Assembly (NCBI RefSeq): GCF_005239225.2
Contig: NC_133294.1
Coordinates: 20,039,631-20,103,630, forward strand
Source of the DNA: Populus alba
Lineage: Eukaryota; Streptophyta; Magnoliopsida; Malpighiales; Salicaceae
Direction of reading: 5' to 3'
Length of the DNA stretch: 64,000 nucleotides
A model generated the notes under the pieces. The model saw only the letters and a program-made list of their open reading frames with translations, was not told where the DNA came from and made no database searches. The translations under genes and the position numbers were made by a program. This document shows, piece after piece, positions 1 through 11,358 of the stretch (position 1 is its first letter; each line of letters begins with the position of its first letter).

Positions 1-397
1 GGGCTTACATGATTATTAACTTCATGACTCGTGGATTAGTCGAGATGCACAAGTTAACCGGACACCTATGTAACCATGTTAATAAAAAAATTCAACCATT
101 AGATTTAATGGGTTAATCTAAATCTAAAACCGGATGAGTTTTAACAAAAATAATAAAAAAAAAACTCGTGTGATTTGATTAAAAACTTAAGTTAATTTGA
201 AAATTTTTAATAAAAAGTTCAGTTGAAACTTGTTAATTATTTATTTTTTAACAAAAAAAACAATATTACCGTGCTTTGTAAAAGAGACTATGATATTTAC
301 ATTTCGTTTGAAGAGATAACATAAAGATTAAAATAGGGTTAATCTAGTCAATAGTACGACTGCATGAGTAGAAATATATCCATCCTGATTTATTTTT
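1..397. other. A/T-rich intergenic DNA, upstream of the J-protein gene
   Basis: No coding potential is seen. The first 150 bases have a repeat-like texture similar to the 17.7-18.4 kb duplication (phrases such as 'gggttaatctaaatc'). The promoter and 5' leader of the J-protein gene should lie within roughly 300-601; I see no clear TATA box, only a weak 'aaatatatcc' near 373. Confidence 0.4.
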
Positions 398-601
398 TTG
401 CTGCTTCAAAAGATCAAAATACCCACTTCTCATATCCAGGGGCACCATCATCTCCAGGCCATTTTCCACAAACTGAAGCCCAATCCAGTCCATCAGAAAA
501 AAAGAATCCAATCCAAGCAAGCTGCTTTTCAATTTCCTCACCTCCCAAAACAACAGAAAAAACCAGAAACACCATTAATCCCGCCAGCCAAAACTACCAA
601 A

Positions 602-1684
602 ATGAACGAAGATCCCAGCAGGGCCGAAGCCGAACGCCTCCTCGGAATCGCTGAGAAACTCTTACAATCACGAGATCTCAGTGGCACAAAAGACTTCGCA
701 GTTTTAGCTCAGGAAACGGAACCCCTTCTGGAAGGCCCAGATCAGATCTTAGCCGTTGCTGATGTTCTTTTGTCAGCTGAAAAACGCGTCAACAATCAAC
801 ACGACTGGTACTCGATCTTGCAAATCAGCCAGAAAACTGACGATTCCTTCCTCATAAAAAAGCAGTATCGTCGCCTTGCATTACTCCTCCATCCAGACAA
901 GAACAAGTACCCTTTCGCCGACCAAGCCTTCAAGCTCGTCGCTGATGCTGGGGCTGTTTTGTCTGATACTGCTAAAAAAACTCTGTACGATAATGAATTG
1001 AGTCTGTTTTCGAAGATTGATTTGTCTGCTTCTGGGAAATTACCAGTCAGGAGAAGCCAGAGACCGGTTGATGATAAAAAGGCTGAAAGTGTGAAAATTA
1101 ATGTTAATAATGTGAGTAATCAACAAGAAGGGTCCCAGAAAGCGAAATTGTCTTCCTTTTGGACTGCGTGTCCGTATTGTTATATTTTGTACGAGTATCC
1201 TGGGGTTTATGAGAATTGTTGTTTGAGGTGCCAAAATTGCCAGAGAGGGTTTCATGCTGTTTCAATACCCTCTTTGCCTCCTTTGGTTCCCGGGCAGGAG
1301 TGTTATTATTGCTGCTGGGGGTTCTTCCCTTTGGGATTTACACCTGGTACTGCAGGGAGTGGAGGGAAAAATGGCGGGGTGGGTTCAGGGTTTCCTAATT
1401 GGATGCCGCCAATGTTTGGGACAGAGCAGCAGCAAGGAGGTGATAAGGGTGGTGGCTATGTAGGGGCAAATGTGGATGATAAGAATGGTGGCGGTGGCGG
1501 CCGTCGTGGTGGTGGTGTTAGTGGTAATGGTGCAGCTGCCACACCAGTGAGGGTTGGTGTGGAGAGCAGGGATAGAGTGGTGAAGGTTTCTGGTGGGAGT
1601 GCAAGGGGCTCGGCCGGGAATGCAATGGGGATGCCAGGGCCAAGGAAGAGAGGAAGGCCTAGGAAGTACCCTGTGCAGGCGTAG
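602..1684 (+). CDS. J-domain (DnaJ/HSP40-like) protein with Cys-rich finger and AT-hook
   Basis: Single-exon gene of 360 residues. J-proteins stimulate HSP70 ATPase activity. Residues 1-60 form the helical N-terminal segment typical of plant J-proteins of this type. The J domain spans about 68-131 and keeps the essential HPD motif (H97-P98-D99). A Cys-rich segment (C190, C193, C206/C207, C210, C213) follows, in the pattern of the zinc-binding region seen in plant J-domain proteins that end in DUF3444, but DUF3444 itself is absent. Residues 240-340 are Gly-rich and low complexity. The C-terminus carries an AT-hook (core RGRP, residues 350-353), which suggests a nuclear, DNA-associated role. 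I chose the ATG at 602, although the frame is open upstream to 398, because the family N-terminus (MNEDPSRAEAERL) starts there and the upstream translation looks like 5' UTR. The partner HSP70 is unknown. Confidence 0.9.
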   Translation: MNEDPSRAEAERLLGIAEKLLQSRDLSGTKDFAVLAQETEPLLEGPDQILAVADVLLSAEKRVNNQHDWYSILQISQKTDDSFLIKKQYRRLALLLHPDKNKYPFADQAFKLVADAGAVLSDTAKKTLYDNELSLFSKIDLSASGKLPVRRSQRPVDDKKAESVKINVNNVSNQQEGSQKAKLSSFWTACPYCYILYEYPGVYENCCLRCQNCQRGFHAVSIPSLPPLVPGQECYYCCWGFFPLGFTPGTAGSGGKNGGVGSGFPNWMPPMFGTEQQQGGDKGGGYVGANVDDKNGGGGGRRGGGVSGNGAAATPVRVGVESRDRVVKVSGGSARGSAGNAMGMPGPRKRGRPRKYPVQA

Positions 1685-4200
1685 TTTTTGAAGGCCGATG
1701 TGTAGTCAGTAAGTGCAGTGTGATGGAATGGAATGGGACGTGCAGGTGTTGGTGGCTGAAGGATGGGAGTCCTTTTGCAGCTGGGTAGGTTCTGGGATTT
1801 CACAGGTATTGTTGATGTAACCTTTTTGCTTTTTGTTGTTTTGTAGAGTTCAAATGTTATAATGCAACTGACTGGGTTGATTGATATGTAACATTTTATG
1901 ATGTGTAGCAATATCATTTCAATAGTTTACGGATCTGTACAAGTTGTTCTGCTTTTGGTTAAATATTCATTTTGTAGGATCAGTCCTATGTTGAACACTT
2001 TAGGCATTTAGTACCAAAAAGAAATGCAGGCATTGTAAACGAGCTTGTTGATTTGCAATGTTAAAATGTGCGAGTAAATGTTACTTAAAAGTTCAAGGTA
2101 ATAGTTTTTTTCTGACATATTGCTCTCCATGTCTGCATAAGTACTTTCCCTGTTGTCTTCATACCCTATAGCTACCTGCACCATTGCCGCACTACCAGTG
2201 CTTCTTTTAGCTGCCATTAACATTGGTGTTAATGTTTTGAGTTTTCTCCAGATATATCAATTGATTCACTACAGTTTTTAATCATGTTGACTAGACAAGT
2301 TCCATAGCAGCCTTATTACTGAAAGTCAATTAAAAAATCGTGATCTCAGTCATCCTGCAGAAATTAGATGATCTGTTTTGCTGAACATTATGTCAATGGA
2401 GTTTTAGGGGCATGATATGCTAGATTCTTGAAGTTTGAAAGGTCTTCAGCATAATTTTGGTTCAAATGCATGTATATCATTAGAAGTAGTTTCTAGTTCC
2501 TTTCATCAGACGGCTCAATGGAATGTCGTTTAATTCAATTAATAGAAGTAGTATTGTCCTTGTTTCGTAGTCATTCCTGTGATGTCCTGGCTCTGCAATG
2601 GGAAGTCCATTTCGAGGCACCAGGTTTTGTTTCTAAACTTGTTTCCGTTTATGTTGGATAAGTTCCTTTATTCTCTGCACCTGTTCACTGGGAATTGCAT
2701 GCGTGTCCACATAACCGGGCAAGGCGTGTTTTTTAGGTCAATCTACTAAAATGCACGATTCTGTGTTTTTCAAACATGATGGTTGCTTTGTTGGTAAAAA
2801 ACCCAAATCTGCATACAAAAAAAAAAAGTTGTTTTTAGTTCAAGCGGAAATATAAGCCACGTGGCCAGCTTTTAGTTTTTTCCTTATTTTCTTTTCTGGC
2901 TGAAGCAGTTTTTATTATCTTCATAGTCATCCCTTGTTGCTGGATCAAAGCTGAATAGAAGTAGAAGAAAGTTGAAAATTACTGTCAACAGGCATCTAAT
3001 ATAAATAGCTTTGTTCTGGTAGGGTAAGGTAAAGAAATTCTGCAGGTGAGCGTTCTTTGGTTGATTTAGCAATTTGGCAGTGGAGGATCGAGCGGTCTTT
3101 CAGCTTCGATTCAGTTGTGGCAGGCTTAATTAACTGGAAATACCTCTGATTTAATTAATTTACATCGGCTTAGAGTTCATATGTATTTTTCCAAACAGCC
3201 ACAGGACTCTGAAATCTACCGATTCTCCAGGCTTGGAGCTCTGCTCGAGCTTGGGCCTTCGATACCAAGTTTAGCGCGGGGATGGTGAAACCAGACCACG
3301 GGTGACGCAAAGCATCCCGGGCAGTTCAAAGCTGGTTTTGTTTTGCAATTGTTTTTGTGTTTGCGTGGGTGCAATGAATGTAATAAGGTTTTTGGTAACA
3401 AATTAAATTGTATTTTGAACTGCAGAGCCCATTAAAAAATTAAATGTAATATTTACATGTTTTTTTAATTAAATTTTGTAAAATTTTGTTTGTTTTTATA
3501 TTTTAAAAATATTTTTGAAAAAATTAAAAAAAAAATTATTTTAGATTAATATTTTTTTATGTTTTTAGTATCAAAAATAATTTTTTTTTTTTAAAAAAAA
3601 TTAATGTATTTATAAATAAAAAATACTTTGAAAAACAATTACAATAATATTTTTAAACTCAATTCAAATATATTTTACATGTTTTTTGTTATATATAAAT
3701 TTTAACTATAATTTTTATCAAACATGTATTTATATCTAACTAATTATATCTAACCATATTTATTTTAAACTTATTTTTTTAAAATCATAACCATAAAAGC
3801 TATAAAGTTTAGTATGAGGATGGTGTTTCAAATTTGATTTTTTAATGAATCTTGTAGTAAAAAACATAATTTGATTTGTTACCCAACAATGCAAATACAA
3901 AAGCAGTTGCAAAACAATCACAGGTTTACTGAATTCTACTCAGCTGTCTCCACTTTCTCCCCATTGACCTCTATCTACTGAATGAACAATCACAGTCCGA
4001 GCTTGTAACTCTTATGGAAATCGAATCTAATCCATTTCTTCACTCGGGCCTAGATTTCTTTTGGACAATGCCCATACGAGCTTTCCACATTTCCGAGTGA
4101 CCTGCTGGTGGGGGTTTAAGGTATCTGAACAAAATCTTTTGAAGACTTCTGAACATTTGCGAGTGAGCATATCATTTACAGGCAAGGTCCTTTAAAGTAC
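1685..4200. other. Intergenic stretch with 3' UTRs of two convergent genes
   Basis: About 1685-1950 is the likely 3' UTR of the J-protein gene. 1950-3420 is moderately A/T-rich unique-looking DNA with only short ORFs I do not recognise; a less A/T-rich patch lies at 3200-3370. 3420-3700 is an A/T-rich insertion resembling the dispersed MITE-like family ('aaaaatactttgaaaaacaa'). 3880-4444 probably holds the 3' UTR of the minus-strand gene at 4445. Confidence 0.4.
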
Positions 4201-4444
4201 ACGGGTTGCTTGAAAACTAACAGAAGATAGAAGGAAGAGAAGCACTAGACGGTAAAAGAATGGACCTAATTTTTCCTCGCATGAAACACAATGGGAAAGG
4301 CAAAACTAGGTGGACATTGGTCGAACAGTTTATGAGCATGTCCAAAACCAAAGAAAATATGAAATCCATTTTGAACAAAGTAGAATGAAATGGAAATGTA
4401 AAAACACAATCCAAGACTAATAACAGACACGGCAAAAGAGCCTC

Positions 4445-4828
4445 TCAGGAAGTTGCAGAGGAGTTGGATAGCCTAAGACACTCACTTTGGCACCTCCGGA
4501 GGCAAATATCATTCCAGTTAGGCACCTGGTGTTGATTGACACAAACAGTTCTCGCACATGCATCAGCACAAGCATCAAGCTCAGAAACACCGCAAACGGT
4601 AACACAAGTATCAATAGTTGGGTCTTTAGATAATGCACCAACCTTCTTTAGCATCCTCTTCGAAGTGCATACCCTCTCGCAAACAAAGATTTCATCGGAG
4701 CTCTTTTCACGGCCTCTGGCGCTCTTTAACCTCTGCTCATCAGCTCTTCTTTTCTTCATCCTTAATGCTTGCCCTGCAATTATAGCTGGTATTGCTGCCC
4801 CTAAAAGAGACCACCATGGGTCCACCAT
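4445..4828 (-). CDS. Small N-terminally membrane-anchored protein with repeated CX3C pairs, function unknown
   Basis: 127 residues. The start chosen is the ATG at 4828 (protein begins MVDPWWSLLGAAIPAIIAG); the frame extends six codons upstream only through a TTG. Residues about 5-22 form a hydrophobic, probably membrane-spanning or anchor segment, followed by a basic stretch (RMKKRR). The rest is a soluble Cys-rich domain with ten cysteines: 50, 54, 75, 79, 87, 91, 96, 109, 113, 117. Five CX3C spacings result (50/54, 75/79, 87/91, 109/113, 113/117). Twin CX3C is typical of disulfide-bonded intermembrane-space proteins such as small TIM chaperones, but the spacing here is not a clean match and I do not assign it to that family. 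It looks like a conserved plant protein of unknown function. A 5'-UTR exon and intron upstream are supported by splice sites. Confidence 0.8.
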   Translation of the reverse strand: MVDPWWSLLGAAIPAIIAGQALRMKKRRADEQRLKSARGREKSSDEIFVCERVCTSKRMLKKVGALSKDPTIDTCVTVCGVSELDACADACARTVCVNQHQVPNWNDICLRRCQSECLRLSNSSATS

Positions 4829-4883
4829 TGCTCTTCTCTTCAACACACAAGCTCTTCGAATTTATCACCAGGAAGATTCCCTC

Positions 4884-5182
4884 CTGTGTACAAACACTTG
4901 AGATATCAAATTAAAAAATAAGCAACATCGGTATTAGATACAATTGAAAAACAAAATCCCAATAAATAGAAATTAGAACAGAAATGAAATTTCCAAAGGA
5001 TTCATACGTGTTTTTCAGAAGATATAAGTTGGTTGATTTATTTGACCTAATTTCCCTTGAAATAGTTTTATCCCTTTTTTTATGGATGAAACATTAGTTA
5101 ATAAAGATCAACCAAACAGAAATTGTCTGCCCAGTAAAGAACAGTTACTGAAGTACAATAAAGAGAGAGATGGAGAGCTTAC
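4884..5182 (-). other. Probable 5'-UTR intron of the CX3C protein gene
   Basis: On the minus strand a donor (TCA/GTAAGC, exon end at 5183) and an acceptor (ACAG/GAGGG, exon start at 4883) bracket about 299 bases. The upstream exon (about 5183-5330) is a CT-rich leader typical of plant 5' UTRs. Translation starts in the second exon at 4828. This rests on splice consensus only. Confidence 0.55.
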
Positions 5183-5381
5183 TGAGCTGGAAATGGTGGT
5201 GGATCCTCGAGGGACAGAGGGTTTAGTTTTAGATGGAGAAAGAGAGAGAGACGGCTCGAGAGAGAGGGGAAGAAAAAAATTCGGAAAGAAGGCAATGCGC
5301 GGACTCGGGCATGTGTTTTTACATCCAACGGCTTAGGATTGTTCTTGTTTTGTGGGACCATGGTTTTAGATCAGTGCTTGT

Positions 5382-5387
5382 CACGTG
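5382..5387. promoter_or_regulatory. G-box (CACGTG) upstream of the CX3C gene
   Basis: A palindromic CACGTG inside TCACGTGA lies about 50 bases upstream of the presumed 5' leader of the minus-strand gene. It is a bHLH/bZIP binding core and could act in that promoter. Single hexamers occur by chance, so this is weak. Confidence 0.3.
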
Positions 5388-5399
5388 AATTTATTTTGG

Positions 5400-7220
5400 C
5401 GGATATAATCGTAGTTTGAGTACCTGAACTTTCTAAAAGTTTCTATTTTAGTTTTTTTTTTTCTTTTTCTGAGTTCCTAAACTCTTCAAAATCATCAATC
5501 AAAACATTTTTTTTACGATGGACATTAAAATTAGGAATGTTTGGATCTGCGGTCACTTTTTAAACATTTTAATTTCAAGTTAAATTTTTATTTATTTTAA
5601 AATTAAAAATTAATCTTATAAAATAAAAAATATTCTTTTTAATACATTTTTAAATAAAAATTATTTTAAAAAACCAATCTCTAGCATTGTTATAAAAGTA
5701 TTTTGATACACATGCATATAAAACATATAAAACGTTGTAGTTTCTTGTGAGGATTGCTGCCTGTCATAGCAGTAGATGAATCAAGTCAATCGTAACTTAA
5801 CTAAAGCTCATTTTAACAAAGCTACGTTTTTAAAACTCATTTTCAAACGAGTTTCCACGGCTCATGAGCTTCCACGGCTCATGAGCTTCCACAAATTTAT
5901 TTTCTGTGCAATTCGGTTTTTTTAACAGAGTTGTTTCCGCTTATTCCCAAAAAAATAGCCCCAGCACAGACTTGTTGGCAGCTAAGAACCCTAACAAATC
6001 ATGCAGGCGTATTCATGGAAAAATCATAATTCCTACACATAAAATATTGTTAATCGTTTTATTGACCAGTGACTGCCTTCTTTCATGGCAGATTCCAAAT
6101 CGCCAGCGATGACTCCGGAGATCCACTATCCATATCGGCTGCTTTGTCGTTCAGGCGAAAGGTGACACGGGAGGAGTCCGAGAAGAGTTGGCCTGATTTA
6201 TGATAAAAGAACAGCCTCAGTAAAAGCAGCAGACGTCAATCATGAACAAGATTGTCACCAAGCCCACTAAGATCTGACCTCCCTACAGTCAGAAAGACCT
6301 GACGAGGCCCATCTAGTGTTGAGCTCTGTGGACCCACGAGCACCCAACTGGAGGCGGAGGAAACATTTGGACCAATTGCGAATCTCAATGATTAAAATTT
6401 CATTTTACGTAGTTAGTAGCTCGTTGGATTTTATAGTTAGTTTTTAATAAGAAAATTCAAATTATTATTTTTAAAATTAATTATTTAGACTCACCTAACA
6501 TGGTATATCATGCTGCTAGTTAAAATTTTTCAACAAAGTTGGATCATCCTACAAAGAGGAAAACACTCAAATGCAAGTTTGAGTTTTTCTTACAAGATGA
6601 ATTGTGTGTTTTTGTATTGTGATGAAAAATATTTTTTTAAAATGTTAAAAATATTTTTTATTTAAAAATATATTAAAATAATTTATTTTCATATTTTTTT
6701 ATATTAGCACATAAAAAAAGCACTGAAAAATCAGTTTAATATTTTTTCATATCAAATGCATGTTGAATTGTAATGTCAAAAAGCCATGAAGGCTAAAAAC
6801 TCATCAACATCAAACTTATCTTTGTAAAATCAAATCAAAACTGTTCACATAAAATGTGGCCAAATTAGAAACAAATAAAAAAAAATAAAGAGTATTAATT
6901 TAAAATGAAATAAAAAATTAAATGTAAGCTAAAAAAATACATACAAAAAAGTGAGGATATTAATTAATGATTTTGAAAAAATTAATAAGAAATAGAAAAA
7001 AAAAAAGTGAGCTCGCGTGCCTGGTCAACACTCAAACATAATCATGTTTGAATCTGAAAACCCAAGGCCATGTGCTTGGGCTTGTATATAAGAAAAGAAA
7101 AATAAATTTTTAGACCAAAATAAAAACTTATATAATTTGAAATTAGCCATATATTTTCTTTGTATTTTACATTTCAATTCTCTTTCTTCTAATTTTGATC
7201 TTTCTACCACAATTTTAAAT
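5400..7220. other. Intergenic DNA, no gene recognised
   Basis: 5450-5720 and 6600-6780 are A/T-rich insertions of the dispersed MITE-like texture. 5859-5892 holds two perfect copies of a 17-base unit (ggctcatgagcttccac). 5930-6380 is less A/T-rich, with short open segments (an ATG at 6085 opens 21 codons) that I cannot assign; it may be a gene relic. Confidence 0.35.
5859..5892. repeat. 17-bp tandem duplication (two perfect copies)
   Basis: Unit 'ggctcatgagcttccac' occurs at 5859-5875 and 5876-5892. It contains the palindrome CTCATGAG. Read directly from the sequence. Confidence 0.9.
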
Positions 7221-7224
7221 TTAG

Positions 7225-7397
7225 GGGCCGTTTAAAATGGCATTTCAGACGGAGTTTTTATTAAAAAAAATGAATTTTTTTTTAATTTTTTTATTATTTT
7301 GATGTGTTATTGTCAAAATAAATATTATTTTGATGTATTTTTTGAGTGAAAAAACACTTTAAAAAACAATCGCTACTACATTTCAAAACACCTCTTT
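7225..7397. mobile_element. MITE-like A/T-rich insertion (dispersed family)
   Basis: The core carries 'ttttgatgtgttattgtcaa' and the end reads 'cactttaaaaaacaatcgct' then 'actacatttcaaaacacc'. Very similar phrases recur at 17.5-17.7 kb and, more degenerately, at about 3.4-3.7, 6.6-6.8, 8.07-8.2, 15.0-15.1, 36.3-36.4 and 53.25-53.37 kb. There is no coding capacity. Boundaries are approximate and no target-site duplication was established. Confidence 0.5.
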
Positions 7398-7399
7398 AG

Positions 7400-9540
7400 T
7401 CTTATCTAATTAAACTATAAAAAGATTAAAATAGAAAAACAAAATAAGAAAAAAAAAAAAAGGATAAAAAAACCCATCGCATCTCATTTAATATAAATAG
7501 CGGAGGAGCCGGAAAAAACCGAATTCTTTGTAGTATATTTGCAAATCAGTAATCGTAAAATATGGGGTACCTTTCGATCCTTCCTGCTTGCTTCTTTTGT
7601 GCCAGAGATCGACAGGCGACTTTGATTATTTACATATCTTGACCGGTGAATAATGTGCCCACACAGTAACTGATGCAGAAAATTTCTTACCTTGCATTAT
7701 ATTTGACACTCGCCAGTGGGGGCAGCTTTTTTGAGGTCATAGACCAGCTGGGACCATCCGCAAGGGTGGTTTGTTGCTATTAGAACCCCCTCCCTGAGTA
7801 ATCCTCTATTTTGCTGCTAACTCAAAGACTTGTCCGTCTCTTCGCTTTCTCTGTTTGCCTTCCACGGCACAGAGCAGGGAGTGCTGGCTGGGTGATCCAT
7901 GACTCAGGCCATTTGTTGAGGTGGGTACCACTTGCATAGTTGCGTTCCAATGGGAAAAAATGACGTCAGCCATCCGGTGCCAAATGGTCCTGGTTTCCTT
8001 GGTTTTTTCTTGTGTGTAGAACATTGCATTCTTTTGAACAGGTTCCGCGAGTACTCCACTCATTTCGCATATTAAAACAATATTTTTTAAAATTTTATTT
8101 TTAATATTATTATATCAAAATAATCTAAAAAATAAAAAATAATAATTTAAATTTAAAAAATAAATTCATTTAAAAAAAATAAAATCAGCATCCCGCGTAA
8201 ACATACAAGGTCTTCGTTCATCTCATCAATTTAAGTATCGGTAATGGATTTCAAAAGACCGAGGTTTTTATTGTTTTACAACTTTCTCTTATTTGTTAAA
8301 TAATATATTTAAATATTTATGTTCTGAGTATTTACTGTCAAAATAATATTTATTCTTTAACGTATAATAATAATAATAATAATAATATATATTAAGGTCT
8401 ATGTATATACGCACTAAATAATAAAATTATTAATGTTAAATATTATGGGATTCTAGTTTAATTAATTATAAGAATTGAATGGCAAATCAAAATTCGTGAC
8501 ATTATACGTACTATCTTGACACTAGAAATTCTTGACATACTACTATGCTGCTAGCTACTTGGGTCACGAATCTTGATAGTGGAAGATAAAAAAAAAAACT
8601 AGTCCTTCCAAAAATTCTGAGGTGTTGGATTGAGCTATGGAATAATTTTATTACATTCTCGTGCTGACTAAGCTGTTGTGTCCTGCAGACATAAGTGATG
8701 GCTTATAATTTGCTACCCAACAATAATGCATGCCACGTAGATTATTCATTACCGGCTGTTTGTGCTTTAGTTTTTTTTCACAAATACAAGTCGGAATAAG
8801 TTCATTAGATCACCGTTGGACAGAAGAGTGCCGACGGAGAATTGGATATATCTGACGGAAAAAAGGCCATGATGATTAGGAGTGGCCAGCAAACAAAACC
8901 AGTCAAGGGCTGCGAGACCATGGCTGCAAATAGAGACCAGGGTGACCTTAATTTTAGGCAATATTCAAAATTCAAAAGATCTGTCACTCTTCCCATACGA
9001 AGTTTGAGTGTTTTTTTCCTGCTGTGATGCTGGAATCCAGGTTTTAACAAGAGCGCTGTTTCTCTTTTCACGTTGATAATGCATTCATTTCGAGCCTTGA
9101 ATCGTGTAAGAGTCTGCATTCTCGTCGGAGCATAAAGATCTCCCAAGCTCACAGAAGAGGCAAGTTACAGACCTCTCTCAACAGGGGAACGCCATGGCCT
9201 GTCTGTGACTATGGAGTTAAAGCAAGCGTCTACATGAGGGCCCATGTGGAGGCATGCAATTGCACTGTGGATATCTCAATTGTGTGAGCCTGGAAACACG
9301 CTGATTGCAGTGACGAACATGCTTATTGCTGTGACGCACTGTCTCCTTCAAAGTCCAAGAAATAGGAATTCTATTGCCTTTATTGTCCGGAGATCGAGTA
9401 CTGCCATCAGATGTTGAACTTTAGCTTTCTATAGCTATCAGATTGTTGTGGGGGTCCACCCAACACACTCACATGCACGTTTTACAGACTGTCTGACCTT
9501 TGATTTCTTCCATTTGATCAATGTGTCTTTTGCAATCCTG
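7400..9540. other. Intergenic stretch with two less A/T-rich islands, no gene recognised
   Basis: A TATA-like 'aatataaatagcgg' (about 7490-7503) precedes a short ATG ORF at 7562 (26 codons). 7560-8060 and 8600-9540 have balanced composition but only short ORFs in all frames, none recognised. They could be non-coding transcription units or relics. 8070-8200 is an A/T-rich insertion and 8364-8387 an (ATA)n microsatellite. Confidence 0.3.
8364..8387. repeat. (ATA)n microsatellite
   Basis: Eight tandem ATA/TAA units, read directly. Confidence 0.85.
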
Positions 9541-9594
9541 ACAAAGCTTAATTAAAGTTTTGAAAAAATAAAGAAAAATATTTAAAAAATAACT

Positions 9595-9755
9595 AAGTTT
9601 AAACATAACTGTAATTTTTAATAGAGATTCAAAACAACTGTTATAAAAATAACCTCTGCAGAAAAAATAATTAAAAGTTTAAACATAACTGTAATTTTCA
9701 ATAGAGATTAAAAACAACTATAATTAAAAAATAGCAGTTATTTTAAAAGTTATTT
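9595..9755. repeat. Tandem duplication of about 80 bp
   Basis: 'aagtttaaacataactgtaa' begins at 9595 and again at 9675. Each is followed by near-identical text (tttttaatagagatt / ttttcaatagagatt), giving an 80-base period with a few substitutions. Confidence 0.8.
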
Positions 9756-9873
9756 CTTATTTAAATGAATTAATATTTATATAATTCAATTCAATTTTTT
9801 ATGAACATCCAATAATCAAAAAAATAAAATTCAAGATTAATGTTCAAGAAAAATTGAGTTGTCGGATGCATAC

Positions 9874-10087
9874 AAAAACTCCGTTTTCAACACACACAAT
9901 ATAGTTTGAAAAATCTCAACAAAATGATTCTAACTACATCTTTAAAGATCACCAAACATGATCATAATTTGTTTGAGGTTAATTTAAGATTAATTATAAC
10001 CTCGTTTAACGGTATTTGAAGATGTAGTTATAGTCGTTTCATCAAGATTTTTCTAACGATATTGAGTGTGTCAAAAATAGCTCTTTA
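9874..10087. repeat. Long imperfect inverted repeat (foldback) of about 215 bp
   Basis: The left arm (about 9874-9975) reads ...ttgaaaaatctcaacaaaat... then gattctaactacatcttta. The reverse complement of the right arm (about 9990-10087) reads ...ttagaaaaatcttgatgaaa... then cgactataactacatcttca. The arms pair over most of their length, with a centre near 9984. No coding capacity. A foldback MITE is the likely interpretation. Confidence 0.75.
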
Positions 10088-11310
10088 GTATGTTTTTAGT
10101 TATTCATTTTTTCTTTTTATTTTTTCTCTTTTTTGTTTCTCTTTTATGTTGTATCACTTTATCTTTTTAATCATTTTATCTTTTGCATCTTCTTCAAATT
10201 TTAAGTTGATTTTGACAGTGTTAATTATTTTTTAAAAGAGTAAACATCACCATATAATTGTTATATGGTGTATATAATTGATATTAGAAAATATAGTGAT
10301 GTACAAAATTAATATTAAAAAACATAATTATGTTCAAACTATATTATTGTTCAAATATTTTTCCAACCTATATCGAAAATCTTTAACAAACTACATCATT
10401 TTTCAAAAAAAATCCTTGATCAAGTGATATTTGTCCAGCCACGACATGCATGAAATGCTAATGGGCGAACACCCAGCAAGCAATATTTCATTTTGGCTCT
10501 TGTCATTTAAAATTTCCCACTGTCTGCTTTGATGTTTCTAAAAAGCTTCAATGTGACCCATCGATATTTAAATATCTAATTAAATCCAACAGAGTTCCCA
10601 TTTCCCCTTTTTTTTTTCAATGTTTTTCTTGTATTTTCTCCCCTGGATTTCAGCACACGTGATAACGTGTAATTTATAAATAAACAAGCAAGTGAGGGAG
10701 GTAGTTTTGGTGGAAGAGTTATATTTTTTCCTTCTTAATTTAAATGATTGAGAATTTTATGAATACTTATTTTAATGGGCTTTGCTTTTTTATTTTAAAA
10801 AAGATTATTAATAAAAAGATTTGTTTTTAGAAAAAAATGCATCAATAAAAAAAATCCATCTTCTTAAAAACATTTATTTTTTAAAATTTGAATCATTATC
10901 TTTCTTGTAAATATCTATTTTTATTATAACATTACTGAGATAAAACGATTTTAAAAATTATCCAGATGATTCCATGGAAGTCAAGGCTTTTATAATTATT
11001 AATTGGTATTTAAATCTAAAAAGCTAATAGAATGTGCAGTCTGCACGCCAACACATGGGAGGTGCCCGTGCCTTTTGCACAACACGTGTAGAGCTTTCCG
11101 ATGGTCAAACTTGTCCTTTCTGCTATGTTATTGAAAATGTCGTCGCATCATTTTCCTTTTGATGCAGCACATGTCAACGATAATGAGACAGTTTGTTCAT
11201 ATGGGCTTTTCTTCTTCTTCTTCTTTTCTCTTTTCTTCTTTAAAAATTACAAATTAACCTTCTTTGTTTGTTTTTTTAATCTCAAAAAAACAAATATCAA
11301 CTAATACATT

Positions 11311-11314
<4 letters not shown>

Positions 11315-11355
<41 letters not shown>
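11315..11355. repeat. (TA)n microsatellite
   Basis: About 20 uninterrupted TA units, followed by T and A homopolymers. Confidence 0.95.

Positions 11356-11358
<3 letters not shown>

Noticed and set aside
1456..1917. 153-codon minus-strand ORF
   Set aside because: It lies antisense over the J-protein 3' coding region and UTR; its Pro-rich translation is the complement of the Gly-rich coding repeats.
8767..9152. 115-codon minus ORF
   Set aside because: It starts with a non-ATG codon and has no recognised similarity.
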